Notes: generated by a model not told the origin, from the letters alone. A stretch of DNA of 64,000 bases from Anthonomus grandis grandis (GCF_022605725.1 NC_065567.1:26453127-26517126); one strand, 5' to 3'; shown: positions 11,433 through 23,510, numbered from the stretch's first letter. Made by a program: numbers and translations.

Positions 11433-12290
11433 AGGTTGACTATTTTCAATTGTTTTAATTTACACTTAACTAATGAAGATGAAAAAATAGACATCTTGTG
11501 TTTCAATTATTCATTCAAAAATCAAAAAAATGATCGCACGATAAAACGAATCGAAACAAAGATATTAGAACAAATATGGCGTGGTTCGGATTCCCGTCCG
11601 CTAGTGCGGTATCAATATAAATTCTATTACGAAACGTGCTCCCTTACACTCCTGGAAATATTGAAATAAAGGAAAATCTGTTGCAGACAGGCGAAGCGGG
11701 CGCGGCTGCGGTTCGATATATCAAAGTCGGAAACTTTAAAACACTTGTCACTTCGACTTACAAACTATTCGATTCGCCTTTAACAGTTTTCACTGATTAA
11801 ATTCGAGAACCGCATGTTTACTAGACGATGTTAAATCGCGTATTTTTTTTTTTGGAATGAATATGCCCTGTATACGCCAGACGGTCCAGAGAGTAATTTA
11901 TAAATGTACAATGATATAAAAAAAGGTAAATGATTTGTATGCTTTTCATCTTAATAATATTCCAGGCACTTGCGCTCGGTTAGAACATTTAGTCACGTAT
12001 TTCAACATATGAAGTTATTCATAATAGAATAGGTTGCTAATATAGTATTTAAAAAATTATACTATTGGGTAGTACTGGTCTACAAAACCAAGCTTTTAAA
12101 CCAAAAAAGATCTTCGTGTACATTTATGTTATGCCAGATTTAATTAATTTTTGGAGGTGTTTCTGTAAAAAAACCTAAAACTTAAAGGAATTAATTTGAA
12201 ATTTCTTATATTATAAGTTTTATAAAAAACAATGCTACTAGAATGGATATTATCATAGACGAAAAACGGGGATTTTTCAAAAAAAATTCT
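11433..12290. other. No gene recognised
   Basis: AT-rich, apart from a short GC-richer patch near 11570-11720. No reading frame with a recognisable domain. Confidence 0.4.
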
Positions 12291-12296
12291 TACTGG

Positions 12297-12470
12297 GCAA
12301 ATTTTTGGGGTGGGTGGGGGGGGGGGTAAGGGATATTGATAAAAAACAATGTTTTTGCATAAAATATAAATTTAATAACACTGTTTATTTGAATTTGATA
12401 TAAACAGCGTTATTAGATTGGATAATGTGGACGAAAAACAGTGATTTTTTAGATGAATTTCATCAAATAC
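12297..12470 (+). repeat. G-tract repeat family, partial copy 1
   Basis: 'ggggtgggtggggggggggg' leads into 'taagggatattgataaaaaa', a stretch around 'gtttatttgaatttgatata', and 'agcgttattagattggataa'. The order of blocks matches the copies at 14.1, 19.7, 23.2, 24.9, 57.4 and 61.4 kb. This copy has only one G-tract, so it is a half unit. Confidence 0.7.
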
Positions 12471-12507
12471 TTGAGGTGTAGTAATCGAGTTTAAAGACTA
12501 GCTATAC

Positions 12508-12720
12508 CGGGTGGTGCGTCGCCGAGCGGATCATAGGAAAAACCATGTAAATTTTAAGGGGGTCAATTATTGGCTTCCCTGTACATTTTACAGAAAATAA
12601 TAAATGAATAAAAAAATAAAAATAAATAAAAAAATATTTGTTTTACCGATGAATGTACATTTACTCTCAACAATGAACTAAATTGACCCCCTTAAAATTT
12701 ACATGAGATTTCCTATGTTT
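12508..12720. mobile_element. Small MITE with about 38-bp inverted repeats
   Basis: 'catgtaaattttaagggggt' on the left and its complement on the right (about 12683-12720) form inverted repeats around an AT-rich core. The left edge begins 'accgggtggtgcgtcgccga'. A second left-end copy, 'accgggtgatgcgtcgccaa', occurs at 13076, so this is a dispersed family. No coding capacity. Confidence 0.6.
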
Positions 12721-12899
12721 CTACCAAAATTTAATAAAATCACATCGCATAATATACATTCCAGGCGAGTGACTCTAAGAAACCTTAAACCTATGTCTGG
12801 GACAATTTGAAATAATAATACTTATAAATTGGCGAAGGCGCATATTTCAACACAACAAATCCGCATCTCGGTGCGATTGAAATAATTCTTAATAATCGG

Positions 12900-13045
12900 C
12901 GAAAGCGCTGAATTTGTCGGCAACGTTGCCAATAGAACCGCATTCATCAGTAATCCGATTATTTTTCACGGTACTACCAGTGTGTTTTTAATAATTTTAT
13001 ATTAAAAGAGTGTAAGATGCGGCAACGTTGTATCGTTTCGCTTCA
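12900..13045. repeat. Inverted-repeat partner of 16462-16610
   Basis: The block around 'ccaatagaaccgcattcatc' and 'aataattttatattaaaaga' is found in reverse complement at 16462-16610, with moderate divergence. The pair encloses the DUF7869-like and LINE fragments. Confidence 0.7.
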
Positions 13046-13075
13046 TGGCGTGCATCGAAGTTTATTATACGAACT

Positions 13076-13175
13076 ACCGGGTGATGCGTCGCCAAGCGGA
13101 ATATAGGAAATCCCATGTAAATTTTAAGGTGATAATTATTGGCTTCCCTGTACATTTTACAGAAAAAATGTAAGA
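13076..13175 (+). repeat. Second left-end copy of the ACCGGGTG MITE family
   Basis: Matches 12508-12600 through 'catgtaaattttaagg' and 'attggcttccctgtacattt', then diverges. There is no right-hand inverted repeat, so this is a truncated copy. Confidence 0.6.
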
Positions 13176-13372
13176 CTACTTTTTGAAGAGACCAATCTGG
13201 CAAACCCTCGTGCAAAGTTTCAAAAAATGTTAATAAGCAAATCTTGAATTGAAGAGTGGTCGAGTTAAGTGATCTGTGAAGTGCCAAAATTAAAAATTGC
13301 TAGAAATCAAAGAAAACTTGACAAATAAGGAAAATAAAAGAAATGTTATTTTTTTATGGACAATTGGCTTTA

Positions 13373-13672
13373 TTAACAAACACAGAGATAAACTAAAACA
13401 AATGTTCTGTGGTAAGACATCAAAGAAACTTCGTAAAGCAAAATAGTGAAGAGTGAAGAGTCTGTATATGGCCTGTAAGGTCTAGCAGCCGCAATTGCCG
13501 TTTTGACATCGTTTACTGTCTGAAGCTTAGAACGTTTTGCTTGTTTCTCGATAAGGGCAAAATCTCCATCTGAAGACGAAAAACTATGGCCGGAAACTAA
13601 AAATTTATGGTCAATGGTGTCAAAATGTCCATGAAAAGTGTATTGCTCGCATGTCTGGAGCTTTGCACCCAA
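13373..13672 (-). pseudogene. Fragment resembling a DUF7869-type protein
   Basis: The reverse strand encodes 99 residues including EQYTFHGHFDTIDHKFLVSG, HSFSSSDGDFALIEKQAKR and VNDVKTAIAAAR. The pattern I/V-xHKFLxSGHSF...D-x-DFALIEK is, from memory, typical of the many insect proteins with a DUF7869 domain, whose function is unknown and which often occur in repeats. Only the C-terminal part is present. It abuts a LINE fragment at about 13680 and the residues after AAARPYRPY look unrelated. The family assignment rests on motif recall and could be wrong. Confidence 0.45.
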
Positions 13673-13683
13673 ACATAGTTTAA

Positions 13684-14077
13684 ACCTGCTGGATTCTATA
13701 CAGAAGAGAGCTATTCATCTTATCGACAAACCAGAACTGACAAAGAGTCTGGATAGTCTGGAACACAGATAAGTGCTTCTCTGAGCTGGCAGGCCTGATT
13801 CCACCCAGGGCTGTTCCTGCAAGAAGGACACGTCTAGCAGTTGCGGCTCATCAACATCAAGTCCACCTGCCTACCCCAAGGAAGTCGCTGTATCATGATT
13901 CATTCATTTGGAGAACATCTTCTTTGTGGAACGGGCTTCCACCTCACATATTTCCCGACGCATACAACCTGCAGCGATTCAAGATAAATGCCCATAAATA
14001 TCTTCGCGCAAGCACCACTCCAAGAGTGACATAGGACTTTCCTCTTGTGCTTGTGTTTACCATTAAAAAAAAAAAAG
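13684..14077 (+). pseudogene. LINE 3' fragment with poly(A) tail
   Basis: Reading gives LLDSIQKRAIHLIDKPELTK then SLDSLEHR, a frame change, CFSELAGLIPPRAVPARRTR, SLYHDSFIWRTSSLWNGLPP and NLQRFKINAHKYLRA followed by a stop. This is the usual C-terminal end of a reverse-transcriptase polyprotein of a Jockey-like non-LTR element. The codons are GC-richer than the surroundings, which suggests a relatively recent or foreign-composition insertion. A run of A near 14065-14077 follows about 40 bp after the stop and is taken as the retrotransposon tail. Part of the region between SLEHR and CFSEL appears deleted. Confidence 0.75.
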
Positions 14078-14099
14078 TACTATTAGATTAAATATTATG

Positions 14100-14335
14100 G
14101 ACGAAAAACGGTGATTTTTAAAAGAATTTTTTACTGGGCAAATGCTTGGGGTGGGTGGGTGGGTAAGGGTTGTGTTGATAAAAAACAATGTTTTTGCATT
14201 ATTTATTTAAATCTGATATAATTTTATATAAAAATATTTAGTATAAAAATAGCGTTATTAGATTGGATATTATGGTCGAACAACAGTAAACAATTTAATC
14301 AAGAATGTAATGTGCAGTAATGGAGTTTAGAGACT
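14100..14335 (+). repeat. G-tract repeat family, partial copy 2
   Basis: 'ggggtgggtgggtgggtaag' at about 14149-14168 is preceded by 'attatggacgaaaaacggtg' and followed by 'atagcgttattagattggat'. Same block order as copy 1; half unit. Confidence 0.7.
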
Positions 14336-15430
14336 AGCTATGTAAATCCCTTGTCCATTTTTTTAAATACTGAAATTTTATCACTTTTTTCAACAGTTTA
14401 GTAAATATACCTTATCCATACTTATACTTTATGATAAATATATCAAAACCAAAAATGTACGAAAAAATCGTTGAATAAATATATATTTAACGATAATAAT
14501 GTGTTGCATGGGTAGTAGAAGTTCAAGAAGAGAGTTGATGATGTCACATTCTAAACCTTCAAATATCTTGAGGACTATAATGAGTATACTACTAAAAGTT
14601 TTGTCGTTTAACTTATGGATAGTTTTTAGGAAACTCTCTTTCCAGTAATTCAACACTCCAGTTTGAAGGAAGAGTGAGAAGCGAAGGGGAGAGGAGATGT
14701 GGTACAAGGGTCTGCAGAAATTAATGCTACATTTTTTTAGGAATAAATTCGATAAAGAGAGATCCTGATTTAAAAAAAAAAGAGACAAACATGACAATAA
14801 GAAGGACCGACCTTAGGATTCCTTTCTAACTACCGAATTATTAACATCCTCCATATTCACACGTGAAAGCCTGACACGCAAACACCCTCGCAATGATCTT
14901 ATCTGAAATAACTGTCATCGTCTTGAAGTTTACGGGTACGTTTGTTAAATTTCGGTAATTCGCGTAACAGAGAGGCGCAAATCGTTGCGGTTTAGTTAAA
15001 TTCAAATTGCGTTGTAATATTGAAACCGGGTGTTTGGCCTTCGCAAGCACGGGAGCATGTTGAGCTTGCCGCACCCCTGTTTGCTTTTATCGCAAACGTG
15101 CGTTTGTTGTTCGTAAATATGGTTTATGGTTAAATTTGATAAAAGGCCTTGGGGGGGGTTAAAACGGGTATTATTAATTAGTAGTTTTGTCAAAAAAATA
15201 AATATATTAACATGCGTCACATAGAATGGGACTCTCGAAATTTTGTTTTGAAGCTGTGCACCATATTTGTTACACGGCAACTATATAATTTTACAGGGAA
15301 TTGAGTAGTATATTATTTTAGTTTTTGGTTCTTAAGCTGTTCATTTAGTCAAAAAAATGGGTACAGGTTTATGCAGTTACTTCCGTATGTTCTCACTGCA
15401 ATTATTTTAAAATAACCCAAGGCTAACAAG
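14336..15430. other. No gene recognised
   Basis: Reading frames up to 122 codons are present on the reverse strand but show no domain, and their composition matches the local AT-rich background. Nothing else stands out. Confidence 0.35.
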
Positions 15431-15439
15431 CCCACCAAG

Positions 15440-16241
15440 TCTTACTACCAATATACCACCTATAATTTAATGGTGGTATCTCTAAGGAACTTAATATAAA
15501 TGTGAGTGTTCCACAAGGATCAGTACTTGGTCCTTTACTTTTTCTCATTTATGTGAACGATCTGCCACAACTGCAGGTAACTGGAAAATTTACATTGTTT
15601 GCCGATTATACCACCATCCTCTGGCACGACTCTGATGTTTCTCAAATGGAGGCCAATATACGTGCAGATTTGTTAAAAATAAAAGACTGGTGTGATGCAA
15701 ATTTTTTGACATTTAATGTTTCCAAAACAAATATCCTTAATTTTAAATGTCATACAAATGATATATTATGTTTAAATAATGAAGCCATCATCATTTCACC
15801 GTTCAGTAAGTTTTTGGTTCTTTCCATAGACAAGTTCCTTAAATTTGAAGACAATATTGTGAATGTATGTAGAAAAGTCTCATCAGGCTGCTACGCCCTA
15901 AGGGTTATTGCCACCAGTCTTAATTTCTCCATCGCCAGATCTGTATACTTCGCGATTATCGAGTCACACCTTCGATATGAAATTTGCTTTTGGGGTTCAT
16001 GTTTAAATTCACTTTTTAGTTCAGTGTTTGTACTCCAGAAAAGGGCCATTAGATATCTATGTGGGGCCCGCTTTTTGTAAGTCAGAATATTTTAACCCTG
16101 TGTTGTATCTTTATTTTGGAAACAGTTTGCTTAGTTTTTAGAAAATATAAACAGGAATTCCACTTAGGAAGCCGCTATAATACGCGACAAAATTATTTGT
16201 TGAGGCTACCCATTCCTCATTTTGAACTTGTCCGTTTGTGA
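15440..16241 (+). pseudogene. LINE reverse-transcriptase fragment with FADYTT active site
   Basis: The frame gives NVSVPQGSVLGPLLFLIYVN, then FADYTTILWHD, FNVSKTNILNFKCH, SGCYALRV, IESHLRYEICFWGS and QKRAIRYLCGA. After a one-step frame change near 16070 it continues FVSQNILTLCCIFILETVCL and ends near 16241. It is the same lineage as the LINE at 8.9-10.9 kb. The second aspartate of the FADD motif is tyrosine, which abolishes polymerase chemistry. Both ends are truncated. The following (att)n stretch at about 16272-16285 may be a tail. Confidence 0.85.
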
Positions 16242-16254
16242 TTTCTTTTTTAAT

Positions 16255-16330
16255 TCAATAAAAGACAATTATTATTATTATAATCCACAATAATAATTAT
16301 TGCAATTCTCTTAATAAAATTGTCTTAAGG
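16255..16330. repeat. Imperfect inverted repeat with ATT runs
   Basis: 'aaagacaattattattatta' is mirrored by 'taataattattgcaattctc' and 'aaaattgtctt' further right. It lies directly downstream of the LINE fragment and may be derived from its tail. Confidence 0.45.
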
Positions 16331-16461
16331 GCCAAAAGAAAAGAAACAAATTAAAATAATGCAAATACTTCACTGGACCCTTTTCTATGCACCACTCTAC
16401 CCTACATAAACATCAAACTATTATAAACACACTAACACAGAATACCCACACTCGAAACAAT

Positions 16462-16610
16462 ACCGTGTTGCCGCACCATACACTCTCTTAATATAAAATT
16501 ATTAAATACCCACTAATAATACCGTGAAAGATAATTGGATTACCGAAGAATGCGGTTCTATTGGCAACGTAGTCAAGATATTCAGCTTTGAGAGTAAAAT
16601 AATTCTCGCC
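16462..16610. repeat. Inverted-repeat partner of 12900-13045
   Basis: Contains 'aagaatgcggttctattggc' and 'tatacac'-type sequence complementary to the block at 12900-13045. The two copies face each other 3.4 kb apart. Confidence 0.7.
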
Positions 16611-17029
16611 AAAACCTTAAACGGGGGTCCGAGCCGATTTGAAATACTTGAAATACTCGAAATATCCCCGGCACCTTCGCCAAATTTATTAGAAATATTT
16701 CAAATTATATTGTATACGTAGGTAGGTATGTTTTTACGGTGCGTACTTTCAGTGGGCTAATAACGATGTTGCTCGGAATGTGGCACTGCGATTTTATTTA
16801 TAAATTAGGTGTATTGCGTTTGATTGTTAAAGGCGGAATTTGGGTGTGATTTATAGACACTCGAACCTATTGTTTATCCATTAATGAGCCCCCGGTTTAA
16901 ATTATTTTTTTTTTGGATTTTGAGTTTATTGTTTCATTTAATAGGAGGGTTAAGTTTAAAATTGTGTCCTGAGGCTAATTACTTAAATAAATTTATATCT
17001 TGGTTAATTAATAAAGATGCATCATGACT

Positions 17030-17155
17030 TTAAAATGTGTCATCTGCAAAAGCCAATAGTTTACAGTGCTTGAAAACCTTCATTAAATCAGAAGTGTAAA
17101 TAATAAAAAAATTGTGGGTCAAGAATAGACTTCTGGGACACACTATTTTTCCAAC
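17030..17155 (-). pseudogene. Short reverse-transcriptase fragment with FADDT
   Basis: On the reverse strand, after a degraded VPQ-like block, the frame reads IYTSDLMKVFKHCKLLAFAD followed by DT. The LxFADDT box and preceding IYTSDL are reverse-transcriptase motifs. It is about 40 codons long, with a frameshift just upstream of IYTSDL. Confidence 0.6.
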
Positions 17156-17242
17156 AGGCCAGAGCCCAATTACCGTAAAATTAAAATTAGCAATGGTAAA
17201 ATATAACATATAATGTACTAAAACTAAACTCTGGATAAATTA

Positions 17243-17490
17243 TCTTAAATTAGCTGTTTAATAAACTTCCACTAGAAATAAGACAACTTAGGACTGAAAA
17301 AAGCCTACGTACAAGGACGAAAATATTTCTTGCTAGTAAAGCATACTATAGTTTAGGAGAATTTTTTAATCATTAGCATTTATATAATTTTATTTTATTT
17401 TAAATTAGTTTCTCGTTTTTATTCCTTTAATATACAGTCTATTGGCTTTGTCTACAACTTCCATGTTTATATTGACAATAAAGCATTTTT
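17243..17490 (+). pseudogene. LINE C-terminal tail and 3' UTR fragment
   Basis: The frame reads LFNKLPLEIRQLRTEKSLRT, RTKIFLASKAYYSLGEFFNH and a stop near 17376. This is the terminal AYYSLxEFF-type block seen at the end of CR1/Jockey-group ORF2. The following 3' UTR includes 'acaataaagcatttttgag', a polyadenylation-like signal. It points opposite to the neighbouring RT fragment at 17.03-17.16 kb. Confidence 0.75.
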
Positions 17491-17499
17491 GAGTTTCAG

Positions 17500-18765
17500 T
17501 TATACCCATCAAAGTTTTCAAGAATTACGTACCAAAGGATAATAACTTCCAGGCTAACATTTCCTTTATAGATTTTTTTAAAATTCTCCTGCTTAATCAG
17601 TCTATATAATGTATAAAGTTCAATTAACAATATACAATCATGTTAAGATAACCACTACGTATATAGTTCAAATTCCATGCAACAGATGTCGCCACAGTCG
17701 ATAATTCACCGTGCACCTTTAGAAACTCGCCAACTAGTCCTGTAATTTTCCTCGTTTCTGCGTGCTGATTTATGCCGCTCGTAGGCAATAAGACGCGAAC
17801 GACGTAAAATCTATATACGATTCTTGGCTTGAGCTGCGCAAATACTAAGCCAGCTGTACAGCCTAATTTTTGGAGTTGTGGCACCTTGAGCCCGGGATCA
17901 AGGAGCCACTTTATATAATATAAAGAAATATCCACGAGAGATATGCGATTCATATCCAGGATCTATAACATGACAGTAGTACGAATGCTCGCACGACTGT
18001 TCGCACACGACTTTTTTCCTAATTTATTTGACAGACGCACCGATTGACATTTGGTGTGACAGGTGACGAGTCGAGAACGCTTCAAAATTTACTTTCTGAT
18101 GGAATTATGATTAAAAAACTGTGACACTCTTGTATATAGAAATGATTTGAGCTTCATATGAACTCTGTCTTAAAAAATCAATTTTTTTTATAACCTAGGA
18201 GTTCTGGTACAAAGAACTTGAATCAGCTGATCCTTAAAATTCAAATTTCCCGGGCAGTTTCTGTCAAAAGGCCTCTGGCGGCATCTGCGTTCACCTTTGA
18301 TGACGCTAAAAAAAATATTTACTCTTAACTTGCGCGTCTCTGGTTCGATCTTAAATTGCCTATCTACATGGTTAAACTCACGTATCGCGCTCGAACAGCA
18401 TCATTCGCATGCATAGGTAAATCGTTCCCCATTGAAAATATAAAGACTCTATATATATATCTGCGGGAAATATCAATTGTAAAAGGGAGAAAGATATTGA
18501 TATAGAGCGAGATTTGCATTTTAAATTTCATGTCTGTGTTCAATCTCTGTGCCGGTCTAGATTTACCGTTATCAATATGAATATTGATATCTATTTGATG
18601 TTGGTTATTCATGTACCCCGCAGATGTGCGGAGCTTTTTGAATTTAAGGGGTTTTTTGATGTAATTACTGTGATAAGATAGAAGTTTTATTAAGGGAGAG
18701 AGAGAGAGGAAGGAGCTGTTGTCTATAAATTTTACTTGATAATCAAATAAAGTTTAAATGAGAAA
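17500..18765. other. No gene recognised
   Basis: Includes a 109-codon reverse-strand frame (17624-17953) and a GC-richer patch near 17680-18080, but no motif, splice signal pair or repeat that I can name. Confidence 0.35.
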
Positions 18766-19439
18766 TTATTTTTTCCTGGACTAAAAGTAGTGACTCCAAG
18801 CCAAGAACTTATTAATAGTCTTTACCCAGATCAACACCCTTTAAGCCATTGGATATCTTATGGATGTCCCTTCTTGGACAAGCCAGATATCCTATGGATA
18901 TCCGAATACTGTCCAAATGATCATTTTAAATTCATTTATTGTCCTATAAGTTATAGTATAGTTATAGCAATTTTGGACACTAAGGATTTCCTTAAAATTA
19001 AAAAAAGAAAAATATTGAAACGGATATAGAGTATAATTTTCAGTGCTTAAAATTTTTTAATTATTGATTTTTAAAGACCTTAAGGATACTTCAAATTTTT
19101 CTGAAAAAATGATTAAAATCCCTGCAGTAATAATCAAGATATTGAAATTTTTCTTACAGGAGTGCCTGGAAGAAATAAAATAATTTGTCTCTTATTGGCA
19201 ATTGAATATCTTGATTTCAAATGGCTAAAATGTTGTAGTTATTGATTCCTGGGATACTCTAAGAGCTTTTCAAGTATTTTCTGAAAAAATTATTAAAATT
19301 CAAACATTAAAAATCAAGATATTGATATTTTTCTTACAGGAGTGCTTAGGAGAAATAAGGTAATTTTTATAGATGCAAAGACTATACAATTTTTATCACC
19401 TTTAATTTTCATAAAAAGCATTTTTTTCTCAGGCAATTA

Positions 19440-19866
19440 TTTTCTGCAAAAAAAACGGTTTTTATTAACCCTATTCTTACCCCCCCACCCACCCCTCACA
19501 ACTTACCAGTAAGAAATTATTTACAAAAATCATTGTTTTCCAAAATAATACGGGTGAATAATATTTTAATATATTTAATTTTTATAAAATTATGTATATG
19601 TATATGAATAAATATTTAATACAAAAACAGTGATATTAGATTGGATATTATTGGCGAAAACGGTGCTTCTTCAAAATAATTTTTTACAGAGCAAAAGCTT
19701 GGGGTGGGTGGGGGGGGGTAAGGGTTTTTTTGATGGAAAAAAATGTTTTTGCAGAAAATATGTTTAATATTTAATTATATAACACTATTTATTTAAATTT
19801 GATATAATTTTATGTATAAATATTCAGTATAAAAACAGCGTTATTAATAATGTTTATTATAATAAT
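19440..19866. repeat. G-tract palindrome repeat, copy 3
   Basis: A C-tract (about 19480-19496) and a G-tract (about 19701-19724) face each other 220 bp apart around an AT-rich centre containing 'tagattggatattattggcg'. Each tract has at least four runs of three or more C or G. It lies in the left arm of the large inverted repeat. Confidence 0.75.
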
Positions 19867-19929
19867 GTTTATTTTCAAAAGCAATATAACAAAAGAAATA
19901 CAAGTAATTTTAATAAACATCGGCAATAA

Positions 19930-21065
19930 ATACATAATACCCCCAGCCCTTAGGAGCTAGTACGCTGTGCGAGGACTTGCTGGTATTTTTTTTGCCTTAA
20001 TATAAACCTAAATTGCAACAACAACAAAACTAAACTATGAATCTATTGCAATTGCAATGCTATTTGCAACGCATAAAAATTAATCAAAACTCATAAAACT
20101 AATAAAAACCAAAAAAAAAATCAAACAATTCAACAAAACATTTTTATAACAGGATTACCAAACTAAAGACCTACTGTATTTTGTAGTCCTTTGAAAAACT
20201 GTTATTGCCGTACTGCACCAAAGCAAGACACAGATCAAGATTAAAATTAAAGGATCATATAAGTGGACATCTTAATTTCTAATATTTACCAAACCATCAA
20301 TAAGCTGTCTATTTTGAAGGATAATACATTTTTTGATCCTACTTTTAACCAATCCCAATGAGTTGCTACCTAGAATAGCACTTCTCATTTCTACTGGTAA
20401 AAAATTATAACATCTGGCAAGAAGATAAGTAAAACAATGTTGCCCTATTGTCTTCCTAGCTCTAGTGGTTTGTGAGGAATTCTGGTGACGATTCCTTGTA
20501 TTATACTGATTAATGAAATGTTTGACTTATATTTGTGTAAATATGTTAAAATATTATAGAAAAATATTTGACGAATATCGAAAATTTTTGTTTCACTGTA
20601 CAGTAGATCTGAGGAATATAGTCTGGGTTTTTTTATAAATAATTTTAATGATACTTTTCTGAACGATTTCTAGGCATTTTAAAAATACGTCTCTAGCCCC
20701 TCCCCATCCTAAAATTCCGTATTGAAGACGAGATTCTACCAAGGCATAATAAATTATTTTTAAATGCGAAATGCTTAATAGCTAAGAACTTAAATCTACC
20801 CAATTAACATCTTAAGGTGTTTGCAACGTTTTGTATATGAATATTCCACTTAAGTTGTTCGTCTATGGTAATACCTAAATATTTTATGCTAGGTACTGCT
20901 GAAATATAAGTTATCTTATCGTTCAATTGAATATTTAACCTATCATAATTTGGCCATCTCTGTATGATGAAAAACGCAGAAATTTAGTTTTATCATAATT
21001 CACACTCAATTTCCTGCTCGAAAACCAATTAAAAACATCCTTTAAAACCTCTTCTGAAGATTAGA
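19930..21065 (-). pseudogene. Heavily decayed LINE reverse-transcriptase remnant
   Basis: Reverse-strand reading from about 21060 gives EEVLKDVFNWFSSRKLSVNY followed by DKTKFLRF. It continues with AVPSIKYLGITIDEQLKWN, IHIQNVAN, then RLQYGILGWGGARDVFLKCL, with many stops and frameshifts towards 20270. NWF..LxxN..KT and KYLGIxID are standard reverse-transcriptase C-terminal motifs and YGILGWGGA is typical of CR1/Jockey-group elements. It lies between the arms of the large inverted repeat. The segment 19930-20270 is its likely 3' UTR and is AT-rich. Confidence 0.7.
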
Positions 21066-21955
21066 TTAATTAGATTAATAACGCTGTTTTTATATATGTA
21101 TACGTAGATACAATTGTGTTTTTCTGTTTAAAATTTTTAGTTTGTATTAATTAAATTTTACCTATTTCAACTTGTTCTTTATTATGTATCCTAATATAAA
21201 GTATGATAAAAAAAACTGCGCATGTAAAACACATAAGACTATAATATTGTACCCCAGTACTCATTGTGTTGTTTCAAAAGAGAAACCCCCCTAAGAAACA
21301 TCGTCTTCAAAAGAAGTAAAACAAACTTCTCGTGAATAAGGTGCTCAAAAAGGTTTAACAATAAAACCTAATTAAAATCAACCTTCAAACAAAACCGTTT
21401 CCCTTTTAAGTCGCTGCTTAATAAATCAAGTTTTAAAAAGTTTTCATACAAAAAAAAAACCCCGGGAGATGAAAAAGTTGTACTTTCAGGAACTTTTAAG
21501 GGATCCCGCTTGTTTTTTTCTTCCCATTCTTTGAGCGCCTTTATTTTTGTCAAGTCGTTGTTTAAAGCAAAACCCTCGCCTAGTAGACAATGCGAAACAA
21601 GAAAGAAATTTAAGTATTCAAAATAAATCCTTTTTTAAACGCTTCTACAAGGGAATTAAGTTCCAACTAAGATAATTTAGTATTAAAATAAAATAATACC
21701 CTTTTCGGATTATCACCATCTAAAAAAGGGGACTTTTAAAAATCTATGAAACTGTATCTCACCGTAGTGGAAATCCCGGTACAGCGAAGGTAGGTTAGTT
21801 CATACATAATGTAAAATAGGGCATATTAGCCTCACTTTGTGATTCAGGGTTTAGGTAAGTGCCCTTTAATGTTATCAGTGCTGAGCAGCAGAGCTCTGTG
21901 TCCCTTGTACAAGTAATGACCCTTGACAAGGCTTAGATTTATTCAGATTTTATAC
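21066..21955. other. Spacer, no gene recognised
   Basis: AT-rich, with short frames only. It separates the LINE remnant from the first direct unit of the repeat complex. Confidence 0.35.
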
Positions 21956-23024
21956 GGAAAAAATGTCTTTTAAATTAAATTTAAAAAAATTAATAAAGCA
22001 TTATTTAAAAGTGAGGGTTCTATTTACATATTTTATCTTCAGAGGCTATATTTATATTATTGTACTTATATCTTTAGAATTGTACTTCATAGTGTAAAAA
22101 AAATGATAATAGCCTTTAGTACAACATTTTTAAATATGTGACAGAGGACACAGGTTTGATTAACGCAGACTCAATAGGGCCCATCAACATGAAGTTCTTT
22201 TTCAATTAATTTAATGATAAAATGCAATTTTTTTATGCCTGTGTTTTCCCAAAATAATATTATAACTCTCTTCCCAGATAGTACTTTTTGTCCAATGGAC
22301 ATCCAAAATTAGTCCATTTATTATCCAGTATGTTCAAGTGCAAGGAATAATTGGACATCCGATGAATAGCGTTAGGATATCCATTAATATTCTTGTAATT
22401 GCTTCAGTGATATGAATTTGTGATTACAGTATATTGTCCATATTTCAATTTTAAAGCTTGAAAGCCGTAGTATCCCAAAAATCAATAATTACAATATTTT
22501 AGTCATTAGAAATCAAAATATTCAGTTGTCAATAAGAGGCTAATTATTTTATTTCTTCCAGGCACTCCAGTGAGAGCAATATCAATATCTTGATTTCTAG
22601 TGTATGGATTTTAATTTTTTCAGCAGTTGCTCTAGGAACTTTCGGAGTATTTTCAAAATCAATAATTACAACATTTTAGCCGATAGAAATCAAGATATTC
22701 AATTGCCAATAAGAGACAAATTATTTTTTTTCTTCCACGCACTCCAGTGAGAAAAGTCTCAAGAAATCAATACCAGCAATACATCATATCAGTAAATATA
22801 TATTTATTTCACGATTTTTTAGGAAATTCTTGGTTTTGGTATATTTATCAATCGTATATGGACAAGGAATATTTATGAAACTGTAGAATATACCTATATC
22901 ACATACGGTTTTGTTTACTCAAGGAACAAAATTTTAGCATTAAAAAAAATTGAGAGGGGATTTACATATCTATTTTAAAAACTTAATTAATACACCTTAA
23001 ATATTTAATTAAATCCTTCTAAAA

Positions 23025-23291
23025 AATTACTGTTTTTCGTCCATATTATCTAATCTAATAACACTGTTTTTATACTAAACATTTATACATAAAATTATAT
23101 CAAATTTAAATAAATAGTGTCATTTAATTAAATATTAAATATATTTTCGGCAAAAACATTTTGTTTCATCGAAAAAACCCTTAACCCCCCACCCACCCCA
23201 AGCTTTTGCTCTGTAAAAAATTATTTTTAAAAAGCACCGTTTTCGCCAATAATATCTAATCTAATATCACTGTTTTTATATTAAATATTTA

Positions 23292-23328
<37 letters not shown>

Positions 23329-23510
23329 GTAAAAATTAAATATATAAACTGTCTTATTAGATTAGATATTAACGGCGAAACCAGCTGTTATTCATGCATA
23401 TTATTTTGAAAAACAATGATTTTTTTAAACAGTTTCTTACTGGTAAGTTGTGTGGGGTGGGTGGGTGGGTAAGAATAGGGTTAATAAAAACCGGTTTTTT
23501 GCAGAAAATA
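23025..23510. repeat. G-tract palindrome repeat, copy 4, with (AT)n centre
   Basis: A C-tract (about 23178-23200) and a G-tract (about 23453-23472) flank a dyad in which 'aatatctaatctaata' is mirrored by 'tattagattagatatt' around an (AT)n run at about 23297-23322. The whole unit is an imperfect palindrome with quadruplex-type arms. Confidence 0.8.

Noticed and set aside
12997..13287. 96-codon reverse-strand frame
   Set aside because: It is the translation of the ACCGGGTG MITE end and the inverted-repeat block, both non-coding repeats.
14429..14797. 122-codon reverse-strand frame
   Set aside because: Hydrophobic, Leu/Phe/Ile-rich translation of AT-rich DNA with no recognisable family; a membrane protein cannot be argued from it.
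17624..17953. 109-codon reverse-strand frame
   Set aside because: Looked promising because of its length, but no motif or repeat relationship could be recognised.
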